DNA of 64,000 nt from Streptomyces griseoincarnatus (GCA_014649575.1 BMTH01000009.1:124001-188000), one strand, 5' to 3'; shown: positions 26,963-36,263, numbered from the stretch's first letter. Made by a program: numbers and translations. Notes: a model not told the origin generated them from the letters alone.

Positions 26963-28756
26963 TCATGTGCCGTAGGCGAGCATCAACTTCTCCTTCGCGT
27001 CGTCGTTGCCGTTCAGCCGGGTGGTCGACAGGTAGAAGCGGCCGTCGACCCAGTCGATCGCCTTGCTGAAGAAGCCGTTCTCGATGTCGGCGACCGCCTG
27101 CGGGTTCTGCATCAGCGTGGCCGGCTTGTGGCTCGCACCGCTGACGGGCAGGGCGACGACACGGCCGCCGGCGTCGTAGGACGGCTCGACGTAGGCGACG
27201 AGCTTTCCGCCCTCGACCTTCATCGGGATCATCGACTCCTCCGCGGGGGAGGACTCGCGCCACAGCTCCTTGCCGTTGGCGAGGCTGATGGCGACGAGCT
27301 CGTTGGCCCCGGTGGTGGCGGCCGTCGGCAGGTAGAGGGTGTCGCCCGCGACGACGACGCCCGTGCAGCCCTGGAGGTCGCGCGCGAGGATGGCCCAGCC
27401 GCAGCCCGGGTCGAACTTCTCGTCGACGGCGACCTGGGAGCGCAGCTTGCCTGCCGAGGTGAAGGCGGCGATGTTCCACGACTTCTTGTCGCTGCCCTCC
27501 TCCTGCTTGGTCGCGTAGACGACCAGCGGGTCGACGGAGAAGGTGCGCTCGACGCGCCAGCCCTTGGCGTACTTGTACGTCCACCTGGCCTTGCCGGTGG
27601 CGGGGTCGAGCTCGCGGACCTCGTCGTGCGCGTTGGCGCCGCCCGCGCCGCAGGAGGCGACCTGGATCAGCCGCTTGCCGCCCGCGAACGCGGCGGGGAA
27701 GCAGGGGTCGTCGCCGTACCGCTTGGAGTCCCACAGCTTCTTGCCGGTGCGCACGTCGTACGCCGTGCCGGACTGGGAGCGGCCCACCATCAGCGTGTTG
27801 CCCGCGAGGGACATCTCGATGGAGAGCACGCTGTCGAACAGCGCGCCGTCGGCGACCTCCTGCGTCCAGCCCTTCTCGCCGGTGACGAGGTCGACGAGCT
27901 GGAGCTGGTTGCACTTGGCGCTGTCGCTGCTGCCGCTCATGGACGCGACGACGATCTTGTCGTCGGCCGTCTTCCCCGGAGTGACCGCGCAGATCTTGTG
28001 GGGGAAGGTGATGGTGTCCCAGGCGGGCTTGCCGTCGGTGACGTTGTACCCGTAGAGGTCCTTGTAGGCCGCCTTGACCGCAGTCTCGCCGGTGATCCAC
28101 TGGCCGGGGGCGTCGGCGCCGGAGCCGGGGGCGTCGGGCGCCTCCTTGTACCAGAGCACCTTGGACTCGCCGGCCTGGCGGCCCTCGTTGAGGTCCTCGG
28201 TCTCCTCGCCGCCGTCGCCGCTGCCGTCGCCCGGGTTGACCGGGGCGGCGCCGGACTTGCCCGGCTTGGGGTCGTCGGTCTGCCGGGCGACCGGCTCCTT
28301 CTTGTCGTCGTCGCCGGAGACGGCCCACACCGTGCCGCCGACGACCAGCGCGACCGCCACCGCGGCGGCGGCGATCAGCAGCGGCTTGCCCTTGAAGGGG
28401 TTGCGGGAGCCGCCGCCGGGCGGGGTGCCGGGCGCCCCGGGGAATCCGGGCTGCTGCGGGTAGCCGTACCCGGGTGTGCCGTACGGGCCCGGCTGCTGCG
28501 GCTGTCCGTAGGGGCCGGGCTGCTGGTACGGCCCGGAGGCGTAGGGACCGGGCTGCGTCGGAGGCTGCTGCGGGTAGCCGTACCCGGGCTGCGGGGCTCC
28601 GGACGGCTGGCCCTGCGGGGGCGGCGGCGTCGACGGGGCGCCCTGCGGGGGCGGAGGAGTCTGCGGCGTCTGCGGCGGTCCGAAACCACCGCCCGGCGGC
28701 GGTTCCTGCGGAGGTCCGAAGCCACCCTGAGGCGGCTGGTTGGGCGGCTGAGTCAT
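26963..28756 (-). CDS. Membrane-anchored PQQ-like beta-propeller protein (copy 1)
   Basis: The 597-residue protein repeats the plan of its downstream neighbour: Pro/Gly/Gln/Tyr-rich cytoplasmic region (1 to about 120), a transmembrane helix (about 128-147, LLIAAAAVAVALVVGGTVWA), acidic linker, and an outer beta-propeller with DLVTGEKGW, LDPATGKARW and LANGKELWRE blades. The two genes are 68 bases apart and probably form one transcript and arose by tandem duplication. ATG 28756 lies nine bases after AAGGGGG. Role unknown. Confidence 0.8.
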   Translation of the reverse strand: MTQPPNQPPQGGFGPPQEPPPGGGFGPPQTPQTPPPPQGAPSTPPPPQGQPSGAPQPGYGYPQQPPTQPGPYASGPYQQPGPYGQPQQPGPYGTPGYGYPQQPGFPGAPGTPPGGGSRNPFKGKPLLIAAAAVAVALVVGGTVWAVSGDDDKKEPVARQTDDPKPGKSGAAPVNPGDGSGDGGEETEDLNEGRQAGESKVLWYKEAPDAPGSGADAPGQWITGETAVKAAYKDLYGYNVTDGKPAWDTITFPHKICAVTPGKTADDKIVVASMSGSSDSAKCNQLQLVDLVTGEKGWTQEVADGALFDSVLSIEMSLAGNTLMVGRSQSGTAYDVRTGKKLWDSKRYGDDPCFPAAFAGGKRLIQVASCGAGGANAHDEVRELDPATGKARWTYKYAKGWRVERTFSVDPLVVYATKQEEGSDKKSWNIAAFTSAGKLRSQVAVDEKFDPGCGWAILARDLQGCTGVVVAGDTLYLPTAATTGANELVAISLANGKELWRESSPAEESMIPMKVEGGKLVAYVEPSYDAGGRVVALPVSGASHKPATLMQNPQAVADIENGFFSKAIDWVDGRFYLSTTRLNGNDDAKEKLMLAYGT

Positions 28757-29000
28757 CAGCGCGTTCCCCCTTGCTCACTGATTTTTAGCCACGCCCTGAG
28801 GTTCGTGATGACCCAGAGTCGTCGTCGGTCACTTACCAGACGGCTCTTTCTATCACCCGGCACCGACACGCCACCGGGCCGCGTCCTCCCCTGTTCCCAA
28901 GGGAGGACCGGCCTGTGATGCGCCCGTTACGTGCCTTCACGCCCTCTTCACGCGGCGCGCGCTCCCCGCGCGCAGGCGCGTGGCGCGGCTCGCGCGCCGG

Positions 29001-30812
29001 TCAGGCGTCCTCGGCGAGTTCCAGCCAGCGCAGCTCCAGTTCGTCGCGCTGACCGGCCAGGTCCCGCAGCTCGGCGTCCAGTTCGGCCACCTTCGCGAAG
29101 TCCGTGGCGTTCTCGGCGATGGCGGTGTGGAGGGTGGCCTCCCTGGCCGAGATCTTGTCCAACTGGCGTTCGATGCGCTGGAGTTCCTTCTTCGCGGCGC
29201 GCTGGTCGGCGGCGCTCTTCTCGGAGGTCGCGCCGCGGGCCGGTGCGGCGGCCTGGGCGGAGGCGGCGGCGGCCTCCTCCATGCGCTTGCGGCGCTCCAG
29301 GTACTCGTCGATGCCACGCGGCAGCATCCGCAGGGTGCCGTCGCCGAGCAGGGCGAAGACCCGGTCGGTGGTGCGCTCGACGAAGAACCGGTCGTGGGAG
29401 ATCACGATCATGGAGCCGGGCCAGCCGTCGAGGAGGTCCTCGAGCTGGGTCAGGGTCTCGATGTCGAGGTCGTTGGTGGGCTCGTCGAGGAAGAGGACGT
29501 TGGGCTCGTCCATCAGCAGCCGCAGCAGCTGGAGACGGCGCCGCTCACCGCCGGAGAGGTCCCCGACGGGCGTCCACTGCTTCTCCTTGTTGAAGCCGAA
29601 CGTCTCGCAGAGCTGGCCGGCGGTCATCTCGCGGCCCTTGCCGAGGTCGACGCGCTCGCGCACCTGCTGCACGGCCTGCAGCACCCGCCAGGTGGGGTCG
29701 AGTTCGGCGACCTCCTGCGACAGATAGGCCAGCTTGACGGTCCTCCCGACGCGGATGTGCCCCGCCGCGGGCTGCGTCTCGCCCTCGCTGCGGGCGGCCT
29801 CGGCGAGCGCGCGCAGCAGGGAGGTCTTGCCGGCGCCGTTGACGCCGACCAGGCCGATGCGGTCGCCGGGTCCGAGCTGCCAGGTCACGTGCTTCAGCAG
29901 CACCTTGGGCCCGGCCTGGACGGTCACGTCCTCCAGGTCGAACACGGTCTTGCCGAGCCGCGAGGAGGCGAACTTCATCAGCTCGCTGCTGTCGCGCGGC
30001 GGCGGCACGTCCGCGATCAGCTCGTTGGCGGCCTCGACACGGAAGCGCGGCTTGGAGGTGCGCGCGGGGGCGCCGCGGCGCAGCCAGGCCAGCTCCTTGC
30101 GGACGAGGTTCTGCCGCTTGGCCTCCTCGGTGGCCGCGATGCGCTCGCGCTCGGCGCGGGCGAAGACGTAGTCGGAGTAGCCGCCCTCGTACTCGTGGAC
30201 GACGCCGCGCTGCACGTCCCACATGCGGGTGCAGACCTGGTCGAGGAACCAGCGGTCGTGGGTGACGCAGACGAGCGCGGAGCGGCGGTTGCGCAGGTGC
30301 TCGGCGAGCCAGGCGATGCCCTCGACGTCGAGGTGGTTGGTCGGCTCGTCGAGGACGATCAGGTCCTGCTCCTCGATGAGCAGCTTGGCCAGCGCGATGC
30401 GGCGCCGCTCGCCGCCGGACAGCGGTCCGATGACGGTGTCGAGCCCCTTGGGGAAGCCGGGCAGGTCGAGCCCGCCGAACAGTCCGGTGAGCACGTCACG
30501 GACCTTGGCGTCGCCCGCCCACTCGTGGTCGGCCATGTCGCCGATGACCTCGTGCCGGACGGTCGCCCCGGGGTCGAGCGAGTCGTGCTGGGTGAGCACG
30601 CCGAGCCGCAGCCCGCCGGAGTGCGTCACCCGCCCGGTGTCGGCCTCCTCCAGCCGGGCCAGCATGCGGATCAGCGTGGTCTTGCCGTCCCCGTTGCGCC
30701 CCACGACCCCGATCCGGTCCCCCTCGGAGACGCCGAGCGAAATCCCGTCCAGCAGCGCACGCGTGCCGTACACCTTGCTGACGTTCTCGACATTGACCAG
30801 ATTGACGGCCAT
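29001..30812 (-). CDS. ABC-F family ATPase (Uup-like)
   Basis: The 603-residue protein has two ABC domains and no membrane segments. The first has GRNGDGKTT, LSGGERRRIAL and VLDEPTNHLD; the second GVNGAGKTS, LSGGERRRLQL and FLDEPTNDLD. A charged interdomain linker (about 230-300) and a C-terminal coiled coil (about 520-600) match the Uup branch of ABC-F proteins, which act on ribosomes or DNA rather than transport. It is not clearly one of the antibiotic-resistance ABC-F types. The start is ATG 30812. It is divergent from the Uma2 gene. Confidence 0.93.
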   Translation of the reverse strand: MAVNLVNVENVSKVYGTRALLDGISLGVSEGDRIGVVGRNGDGKTTLIRMLARLEEADTGRVTHSGGLRLGVLTQHDSLDPGATVRHEVIGDMADHEWAGDAKVRDVLTGLFGGLDLPGFPKGLDTVIGPLSGGERRRIALAKLLIEEQDLIVLDEPTNHLDVEGIAWLAEHLRNRRSALVCVTHDRWFLDQVCTRMWDVQRGVVHEYEGGYSDYVFARAERERIAATEEAKRQNLVRKELAWLRRGAPARTSKPRFRVEAANELIADVPPPRDSSELMKFASSRLGKTVFDLEDVTVQAGPKVLLKHVTWQLGPGDRIGLVGVNGAGKTSLLRALAEAARSEGETQPAAGHIRVGRTVKLAYLSQEVAELDPTWRVLQAVQQVRERVDLGKGREMTAGQLCETFGFNKEKQWTPVGDLSGGERRRLQLLRLLMDEPNVLFLDEPTNDLDIETLTQLEDLLDGWPGSMIVISHDRFFVERTTDRVFALLGDGTLRMLPRGIDEYLERRKRMEEAAAASAQAAAPARGATSEKSAADQRAAKKELQRIERQLDKISAREATLHTAIAENATDFAKVAELDAELRDLAGQRDELELRWLELAEDA

Positions 30813-30968
30813 TTTGCTCCTGCCCGGTGGATCGATCAGCTTTCCAGCGTAGGCCCTGCCGGGGGGCGGTCGTGACGCGAGGAGATGGTCACCCTTTGTG
30901 ATGACGTGATCGGAAACGGGCGGCTACGGTAAGGGGCAGGCAGCAGGATCCCGTCCATGGGAGGAATC

Positions 30969-31565
30969 ATGACCGCCGAACCCGTGAAGCACCGCGTCCG
31001 GTGGCCGGTGCCGCCGCAGGACGGCTACACCGTGGACGACCTGTTCACGCTGCCCGATCTCCCGCCGCACACCGAGCTGATCGACGGGAGTCTGGTTTTC
31101 GTGCGTCCGCAGCGTCGATTCCACTTCCTTGTGATCGACCTCTTGGTCAACGGACTGCGCAGCTGCCTGGGCCCGGAGTTCAGTGTCGAGCGGGAGATGG
31201 CCGTGATCCTGGACAAGCGCAACGGCCCCGAACCCGATGTCAGTGTGGTGCGGGCCGATGCCGTCACCGGGCTGGACCAGACCAGTTTCCAGGCTGAGGA
31301 CGTCCTGCTCGTCGTGGAGGTGGTCTCACCCGATTCGGAGTCCCGCGACAGGACGACCAAACCACTCAAGTACGCCCTCGCGGGAATCCCGAACTACTGG
31401 CGCGTGGAGCAGGACGGAACCAACGGCCGTCCCCTCGTCCATGTCTACGAGCTCGACCCGATGACGCAGTCCTACGTGCACATGGGCGTGCACCGCGACC
31501 GGATCAAGGTCGACAAGCCTTCCGCCATCGCCATCGACCTGAGCCCGGTGGAAGTGCGGCCCTGA
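30969..31565 (+). CDS. Uma2-family (DUF820) putative nuclease
   Basis: The 198-residue protein carries the Uma2/DUF820 pattern of the PD-(D/E)xK fold: GPEPDVSVVRAD, then LLVVEVVSPDSESRDRTTK and YALAGIPNYWRVE. These are the metal and Lys positions of the fold. Uma2 genes are abundant in Streptomyces and their biological role is unclear. ATG 30969 follows GGGAGGAATC. It converges on ispE with five bases between the genes. Confidence 0.88.
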   Translation: MTAEPVKHRVRWPVPPQDGYTVDDLFTLPDLPPHTELIDGSLVFVRPQRRFHFLVIDLLVNGLRSCLGPEFSVEREMAVILDKRNGPEPDVSVVRADAVTGLDQTSFQAEDVLLVVEVVSPDSESRDRTTKPLKYALAGIPNYWRVEQDGTNGRPLVHVYELDPMTQSYVHMGVHRDRIKVDKPSAIAIDLSPVEVRP

Positions 31566-31570
31566 GCCCT

Positions 31571-32467
31571 TCAGACCACCGTGGCCCCCGCCACCGGCCC
31601 CGACGCCGTGCGTACGTCTCGGCAGGTGCCGGAGGTTCGCAGCGCCGCCGCGACGGCCTCCGCCGCCTCCGCGTCCCGCGCCAGGAACGCCGTCGTCGGC
31701 CCCGACCCCGACACCAGCGAGGCCAGTGCCCCCGCCGCGCGCCCCGCGGCCAGCGTGTCCGCCAGCTCCGGGAACAGCGACAGCGCCGCCGGCTGAAGAT
31801 CGTTGGACACGGTGGCCGCGAGCGCTTCCGCATCACCCTTGGCGAGCGCGCCGAGCAGCTCCTGCGAAGCCACCGGCTCCGGGATCTCCCGCGCTTCCGC
31901 CAGCCGGTCGAACTCCCGGAACACCGCCGGTGTGGACAGCCCCCGTGTGGCCATCGCGAACACCCACTGGAAGGCGCCCCCGGTCTCCAGCTCCGTCAGC
32001 CTCTCGCCGCGCCCGGTGCCGAGCGCGGCCCCTCCCACCAAGCTGAAGGGCACGTCGCTGCCCAGCTCGGCGCAGATGTCGAGGAGTTCCTCGCGCGAGG
32101 CACCCGTCCCCCACAGCGCGTCGCAGGCCAGCAGCGCGCCGGCGCCGTCCGCGCTGCCGCCGGCCATGCCGCCCGCGACGGGGATGTCCTTGGCGATGTG
32201 GAGGTGCACGTCAGGTGTGCGGCCGTACCGCTCGGCGAGGGCCAGGGCGGCGCGGGCGGCGAGGTTGGTGCGGTCGAGGGGGACCTGTGCGGCGTCCGGC
32301 CCCTCGCAGGTGATGCGCGGTCCGTCCGGCGACGGGGTGGCGGTCACCTCGTCGTACAGGCCGACCGCGAGGAAGACGTTGGCCAGCTCGTGGAAGCCGT
32401 CGGGGCGCGCCGCGCCGACCGCGAGCTGGACGTTGACCTTGGCGGGGACGCGGACGGTGACGCTCAC
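31571..32467 (-). CDS. ispE: 4-diphosphocytidyl-2-C-methylerythritol kinase
   Basis: IspE phosphorylates CDP-ME in the methylerythritol isoprenoid pathway. The 298-residue GHMP kinase starts VRVPAKVNVQLAVG with the catalytic-site Lys and has the ATP loop PVAGGMAGGSADGAGALL and the C-terminal VSGSGPTTAF. GTG 32467 overlaps the ksgA stop (GTGA), so the two are coupled, as in Mycobacterium (rpfB-ksgA-ispE). A much longer open frame continues upstream but is out of phase with ksgA and is rejected. Confidence 0.96.
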   Translation of the reverse strand: MSVTVRVPAKVNVQLAVGAARPDGFHELANVFLAVGLYDEVTATPSPDGPRITCEGPDAAQVPLDRTNLAARAALALAERYGRTPDVHLHIAKDIPVAGGMAGGSADGAGALLACDALWGTGASREELLDICAELGSDVPFSLVGGAALGTGRGERLTELETGGAFQWVFAMATRGLSTPAVFREFDRLAEAREIPEPVASQELLGALAKGDAEALAATVSNDLQPAALSLFPELADTLAAGRAAGALASLVSGSGPTTAFLARDAEAAEAVAAALRTSGTCRDVRTASGPVAGATVV

Positions 32468-33351
32468 TGCGGGCCCCGCTCCTTGTGCTCGGTGTCCTTG
32501 TGCTCGGCGATGCGCGCGAACTCCTCGACGGTCAGCGACTCGCCCCGCGCCTGCGGCGAGACGCCCGCGGCCACCAGCGCCGCCTCGGCCGCCGCGGCCG
32601 AGCCCGCCCACCCGGCGAGGGCGGCGCGCAGCGTCTTGCGGCGCTGGGCGAAGGCCGCGTCGACCACGGCGAACACCTCGCGCCGGGTCGCGGTGGTCTT
32701 CAGCGGCTCCGCGCGCCGCACCAGCGACACCAGGCCGCTGTCGACGTTCGGCGCGGGCCAGAAGACGGTGCGGCCGATGGCCCCGGCCCGCTTCACCTCG
32801 GCGTACCAGTTGGCCTTGACCGAGGGCACGCCGTACACCTTCGAGCCGGGGGCGGCGGCGAGCCGGTCGGCGACCTCGGACTGGACCATCACCAGCGTGC
32901 GCTCGATGCTCGGGAAGGTCTCGAGCATGTGCAGCAGCACGGGTACGGCCACGTTGTAGGGGAGGTTGGCGACCAGCGCGGTCGGCGCCGGTCCTGGCAG
33001 CTCGGTGACGTGCATCGCGTCGGAGTGGACCAGCGCGAACCGGTCGGCGCGCTCCGGCATGCGGGCGGCGACCGTGGCGGGCAGCGCCCCGGCCAGCACG
33101 TCGTCGATCTCCACCGCGGTGACCCGGTCGGCGGCCTCCAGCAGCGCCAGCGTGAGCGAGCCGAGTCCGGGGCCGACCTCGACGACGACGTCGTCGGGGC
33201 GTACCTCGGCGGTGCGCACGATACGGCGGACCGTGTTGGCGTCGATGACGAAGTTCTGGCCGCGCTGCTTGGTGGGCCGTACGCCGAGGGCGGCCGCCAG
33301 TTCGCGGACGTCGGCGGGGCCCAGGAGGGCGTCGGGGGTGGGGCTGGTCAC
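32464..33351 (-). CDS. rsmA: 16S rRNA dimethyladenosine transferase
   Basis: RsmA/KsgA dimethylates two adjacent adenines near the 3' end of 16S rRNA during 30S maturation. The 295-residue protein shows KQRGQNFVID, the SAM loop VEVGPGLGSLT, and the NLPYN catalytic motif. GTG 33351 starts it without a strong ribosome-binding site. It lies 50 bases after the rpf gene and is coupled to ispE. It is also known as ksgA; loss gives kasugamycin resistance in other bacteria. Confidence 0.96.
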   Translation of the reverse strand: MTSPTPDALLGPADVRELAAALGVRPTKQRGQNFVIDANTVRRIVRTAEVRPDDVVVEVGPGLGSLTLALLEAADRVTAVEIDDVLAGALPATVAARMPERADRFALVHSDAMHVTELPGPAPTALVANLPYNVAVPVLLHMLETFPSIERTLVMVQSEVADRLAAAPGSKVYGVPSVKANWYAEVKRAGAIGRTVFWPAPNVDSGLVSLVRRAEPLKTTATRREVFAVVDAAFAQRRKTLRAALAGWAGSAAAAEAALVAAGVSPQARGESLTVEEFARIAEHKDTEHKERGPQ

Positions 33352-33401
33352 GGGACAAGGGTACGGGGCGCGCGGGCACGCCCCGGTCGCCGCCGGTGCC
33401 G

Positions 33402-34658
33402 TCACCCGCGCAGCCGGGCCCCGCAGTGCGGCCAGGCGGCGGCGCCGCTGCGGACGTACAGCCGCTTCGCGCGGTACGTCTGCTCCGCCGGGGGCGCGTC
33501 CTGGGGGCGGCCGGCGCCGCCGAGGTCGCGCCAGGTGCGGGTGTCGAACTGGTACAGCCCGCCGTACGTGCCCGACGGGTCGGTGACGTCGGGCCGGCCA
33601 CCGGACTCGCACCGCGCGAGCGCCTCCCAGTCCAGCGTGTCCGCGCCGCGCACGGACATCGGGACGGGCCGGGTGCCGACCCGTACCCGGCGCGCGACGG
33701 GTTCGCGCACCACGTCCGTGCTCAGCAGCCGGGGCCGCTGCCGGACCCCGTTGACCGTGCGCTGCGCGTAGGTGAGGCGGCGCAGCCCCGGCCGCCCGGC
33801 GCGGTCGACGACCACCGTGCCGTGGGCCAGCGCGGGGTCCTCGACGCGTTCCTCGGTGAACGGGATCTCCTCGTCGCGGACCTCCGTGCCGTCGGTGATG
33901 CGCAGCACGGTGACGGTCTGGCCGTCGCGCGGGAAACTGCCGGGGGCGACGGAGGTGGTGTCGCGTCCGCGCAGGGTGACCCCGGCCTGGTGCACGGCCT
34001 CCCGCACGGTCGCGGCGTTGGTGCGGACGGTGCGCGCCCGCCCGTCGGCGAGGACGGTCACCGCGCGTTCGGTGCGGACCTCCACGGCGAGCCCGGCGGG
34101 TCCGACGCGGGTGCCGGGCGGGACGGACAGATGGGCGCCGGTGACCCGTACGCCGAGCCGCCGCAGCGCCCCGTGGACGGTGACCGCGGTCGTCCACACC
34201 TGCTGCCGGGTCCCGTCGAGGGTGAGCAGCAGCGGACGCGCGTGGCGCACCTCGACCGTGTCGCCGTCCTCCAGGGCGGTGCCGGGGGCGGGGCTGATCT
34301 CGTCGTGCGGCCCGGTGTGCACGCCTTCCTCGGCGAGCAGCCCGGTGACGTCGTCGGCGAAGGTGTGCAGGGTGCGGGGGCTGCCGTCGACGGTCAGCTC
34401 GACGCCTTTGTCCTCGGCGACGAAGGCGCTGGTGCCGCCCGCGAGGAACGCGACGACCAGCGCCTTCGGCAGCAGTCGGCGCGCGGCCCCGGCCCGTTCG
34501 GCGTACCGTCCGGGGCGGCGGTGCGCGGACCGCCTCGGCGCTGGGGCGGGTGCGCGGCGGGGCAGGGCGGGCACGGTCTCCGCCTCGTGGATGCCGCCGC
34601 ACACGGCGTGCGTCGGACACGTCTTCTGATACGTCTCGAACCGCAGGGTGGTGCTCAC
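33402..34658 (-). CDS. rpfC: Resuscitation-promoting factor (RpfB type)
   Basis: The 418-residue protein has a basic cytoplasmic N-terminus, one membrane/signal segment (about 66-83, LVVAFLAGGTSAFVA), repeated DUF348 domains (VELTVDGSPRTLHTFADDV and two more), a G5 domain (EEIPFTEERVEDP) and a C-terminal Rpf lysozyme-like domain (LDWEALARCESGG, with catalytic Glu and a paired Cys). Rpf enzymes cleave peptidoglycan and promote germination and outgrowth. In S. coelicolor the copy at this place is, as I recall, RpfC. It precedes rsmA as in Mycobacterium. Confidence 0.92.
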   Translation of the reverse strand: MSTTLRFETYQKTCPTHAVCGGIHEAETVPALPRRAPAPAPRRSAHRRPGRYAERAGAARRLLPKALVVAFLAGGTSAFVAEDKGVELTVDGSPRTLHTFADDVTGLLAEEGVHTGPHDEISPAPGTALEDGDTVEVRHARPLLLTLDGTRQQVWTTAVTVHGALRRLGVRVTGAHLSVPPGTRVGPAGLAVEVRTERAVTVLADGRARTVRTNAATVREAVHQAGVTLRGRDTTSVAPGSFPRDGQTVTVLRITDGTEVRDEEIPFTEERVEDPALAHGTVVVDRAGRPGLRRLTYAQRTVNGVRQRPRLLSTDVVREPVARRVRVGTRPVPMSVRGADTLDWEALARCESGGRPDVTDPSGTYGGLYQFDTRTWRDLGGAGRPQDAPPAEQTYRAKRLYVRSGAAAWPHCGARLRG

Positions 34659-34775
34659 GCCGACACGCTCCAGGGCTGGCCACGGGAACCCCCGAGGGGG
34701 CTCCCAGAACCTAGCCGAGCACCGGTCACTCTCCCAAGCGACACGACTACGGAACGTGCACGTGCCGTGGGGCCG

Positions 34776-35687
34776 TCAGTAGCCGAAGGCGCGCGCGGTG
34801 TTGGCGCCCAGCGCGCCGGCCAGCGCGTCCTCGTCGATGCCGCGCACGGCGGCCATGGCACGCACGGTGACCGGCACCAGGTAGGGGGCGTTGGGCCGGC
34901 CGCGGTAGGGCACGGGGGTGAGGAAGGGCGCGTCGGTCTCCACCAGGACCAGCTCCAGCGGGGCGACGGCCAGGGCGTCCCGCAGGTTCTGCGCGTTCTT
35001 GAAGGTGACGTTGCCGGCGAAGGACATGTAGTAGCCGGCGCGGGCGCAGATCTCCGCCATCTCCGCGTCCCCGGAGTAGCAGTGGAAGACGGTGCGCTCG
35101 GGGGCGCCCTCCTCCTTCAGCACGCGCAGCACGTCCGCGTGGGCGTCGCGGTCGTGGATCACGAGCGTCTTGCCGTGCCGCTTGGCGATCTCGATGTGGG
35201 CGCGGAAGGACCGCTCCTGGGCCTCCTTGCCCTCCTCACCGGTGCGGAAGTGGTCGAGGCCCGTCTCGCCGACGCCCTTGACCTGCGGCAGCGCGGCCAG
35301 CCGGTCGATCTCGGCGAGCGCCTCGTCCAGCGCCGCGTCCCCGCCGGGCTCACGGGCCCCTTGCCGCGACCAGCCTCCCCCAGCCCCAGAGGGCTGGGAG
35401 GTGCCCCCAGGATCCCCGTGGACTATGCGCGGGGCCTCGTTGGGGTGGAGCGCGACCGTCGCGTGGACCGCGTCGTACGCCGCGGCCGTCTCCGCCGCCC
35501 ACCGGGAGCCCTTGAGGTCGCAGCCGACCTGCACCACGGTCGTCACTCCCACCGACGCGGCCTTGGCGAGGGCCTCCTCGACCGTGCCGGACTGCATGTC
35601 GAGGTGCGTGTGGGAGTCCGCGACCGGCACCCGCAGGGGCTCCGGAAGCGGCGGCGCGGCGTTCTTGTCTCGGTCGTCGACAGGCAT
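34776..35687 (-). CDS. tatD: TatD-family metal-dependent DNase, with a repeat insertion
   Basis: The 303-residue TIM-barrel hydrolase has VADSHTHLD (metal ligands), VGETGLDHF, HDRDAHAD, FHCYSGD and ETDAPFLTPV. TatD proteins act as 3'-5' exonucleases on damaged DNA. About 25 residues rich in Gly/Ser/Gln (DPGGTSQPSG, then GGGWSRQG) interrupt the region between NEAPRIVHG and DAALDEALAEI; they are encoded by the repeat at 35374-35410 and absent from the usual family sequence. The frame is kept, so the protein may still fold. ATG 35687 follows GGGGGC. It belongs to the run rsmI to ispE. Confidence 0.93.
   Translation of the reverse strand: MPVDDRDKNAAPPLPEPLRVPVADSHTHLDMQSGTVEEALAKAASVGVTTVVQVGCDLKGSRWAAETAAAYDAVHATVALHPNEAPRIVHGDPGGTSQPSGAGGGWSRQGAREPGGDAALDEALAEIDRLAALPQVKGVGETGLDHFRTGEEGKEAQERSFRAHIEIAKRHGKTLVIHDRDAHADVLRVLKEEGAPERTVFHCYSGDAEMAEICARAGYYMSFAGNVTFKNAQNLRDALAVAPLELVLVETDAPFLTPVPYRGRPNAPYLVPVTVRAMAAVRGIDEDALAGALGANTARAFGY
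35374..35410. repeat. Small GC-rich hairpin repeat inside tatD
   Basis: CCCAGCCC (35379-35386) and GGGCTGGG (35391-35398) form a stem with a CAGA loop, bordered by CTCCC and AGGTGCCCCCAG. A related copy lies at 583-618. It is read in frame in tatD as a Gly/Ser-rich insert. Confidence 0.6.
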
Positions 35688-35697
35688 GCCCCCGATC

Positions 35698-36051
35698 CTA
35701 CGGAAGCGGCGCGGAGCCCTCCGGCGCCCAGGGCGCCTCCACCGGCCCGGCGGCCGGCACCCGGCGCTCCCGGTGGGCGGCGTCGCGGGCCGAGGCGACG
35801 CGGCCCGGGCGGAGGATCCGTACGACATGCCCGTCGCAGCTGCGGCAGGCGGGCCGGCTGAGCGGGGAGGGCACGATCCGGCCGTCCGCCACGTACAGCA
35901 CGAAGGTGCGGCCGTCGGCGTCGACGTGGTGCTCTATCTCGTACGACTGCTCCCAGCCGTACCCGCAGCGCATGCAGGCGAAGGCGTACGCCTCGGTGAC
36001 GACGGCGGTGGCGCCCGCGCGCAGTCCGCCCGGTCCGGGGATCTCGGTCAT
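35698..36051 (-). CDS. Conserved zinc-ribbon-like protein
   Basis: The 117-residue protein has two Cys pairs, CMRCG (about 26-29) and CRSCDG (about 69-72), which could bind one zinc. Between them is IEHHVDADGRTFVLYVADGR. No enzymatic motif is seen. It lies ten bases before tatD and is probably co-transcribed with it. I recall it as conserved in Streptomyces at this spot; function unknown. Confidence 0.75.
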   Translation of the reverse strand: MTEIPGPGGLRAGATAVVTEAYAFACMRCGYGWEQSYEIEHHVDADGRTFVLYVADGRIVPSPLSRPACRSCDGHVVRILRPGRVASARDAAHRERRVPAAGPVEAPWAPEGSAPLP

Positions 36052-36212
36052 GCCGGCTCCTGTCGGTCCGCTGACGGGACGGGCCCGTGCCCGCCCCTTC
36101 GACCAGTGGACTCCCCGGCGGCCATGAGCACACGGGAACGGACGGAGTATTGGCGCCGAATTGGCCGTGGATTACCCGAACGTCCCGGACTCTTTACCGA
36201 CGCCCTTCCTTC

Positions 36213-36260
36213 TCATGGCGAAGGGGCGACGTCCGGTCATGGCGAAGGGGCGGCGTCCGG
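36213..36260. repeat. 24-bp tandem duplication after rsmI
   Basis: TCATGGCGAAGGGGCG-plus-eight bases occurs at 36213-36236 and again at 36237-36260 with one mismatch, three bases beyond the rsmI stop codon. It is within the 212-base gap between rsmI and the zinc-ribbon gene. Confidence 0.85.
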
Positions 36261-36263
36261 CCG

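Noticed and set aside
32468..33601. Long in-frame extension upstream of ispE
   Set aside because: It lies out of phase across rsmA, whose motifs are clear; the GTG at 32467 begins the conserved IspE sequence.
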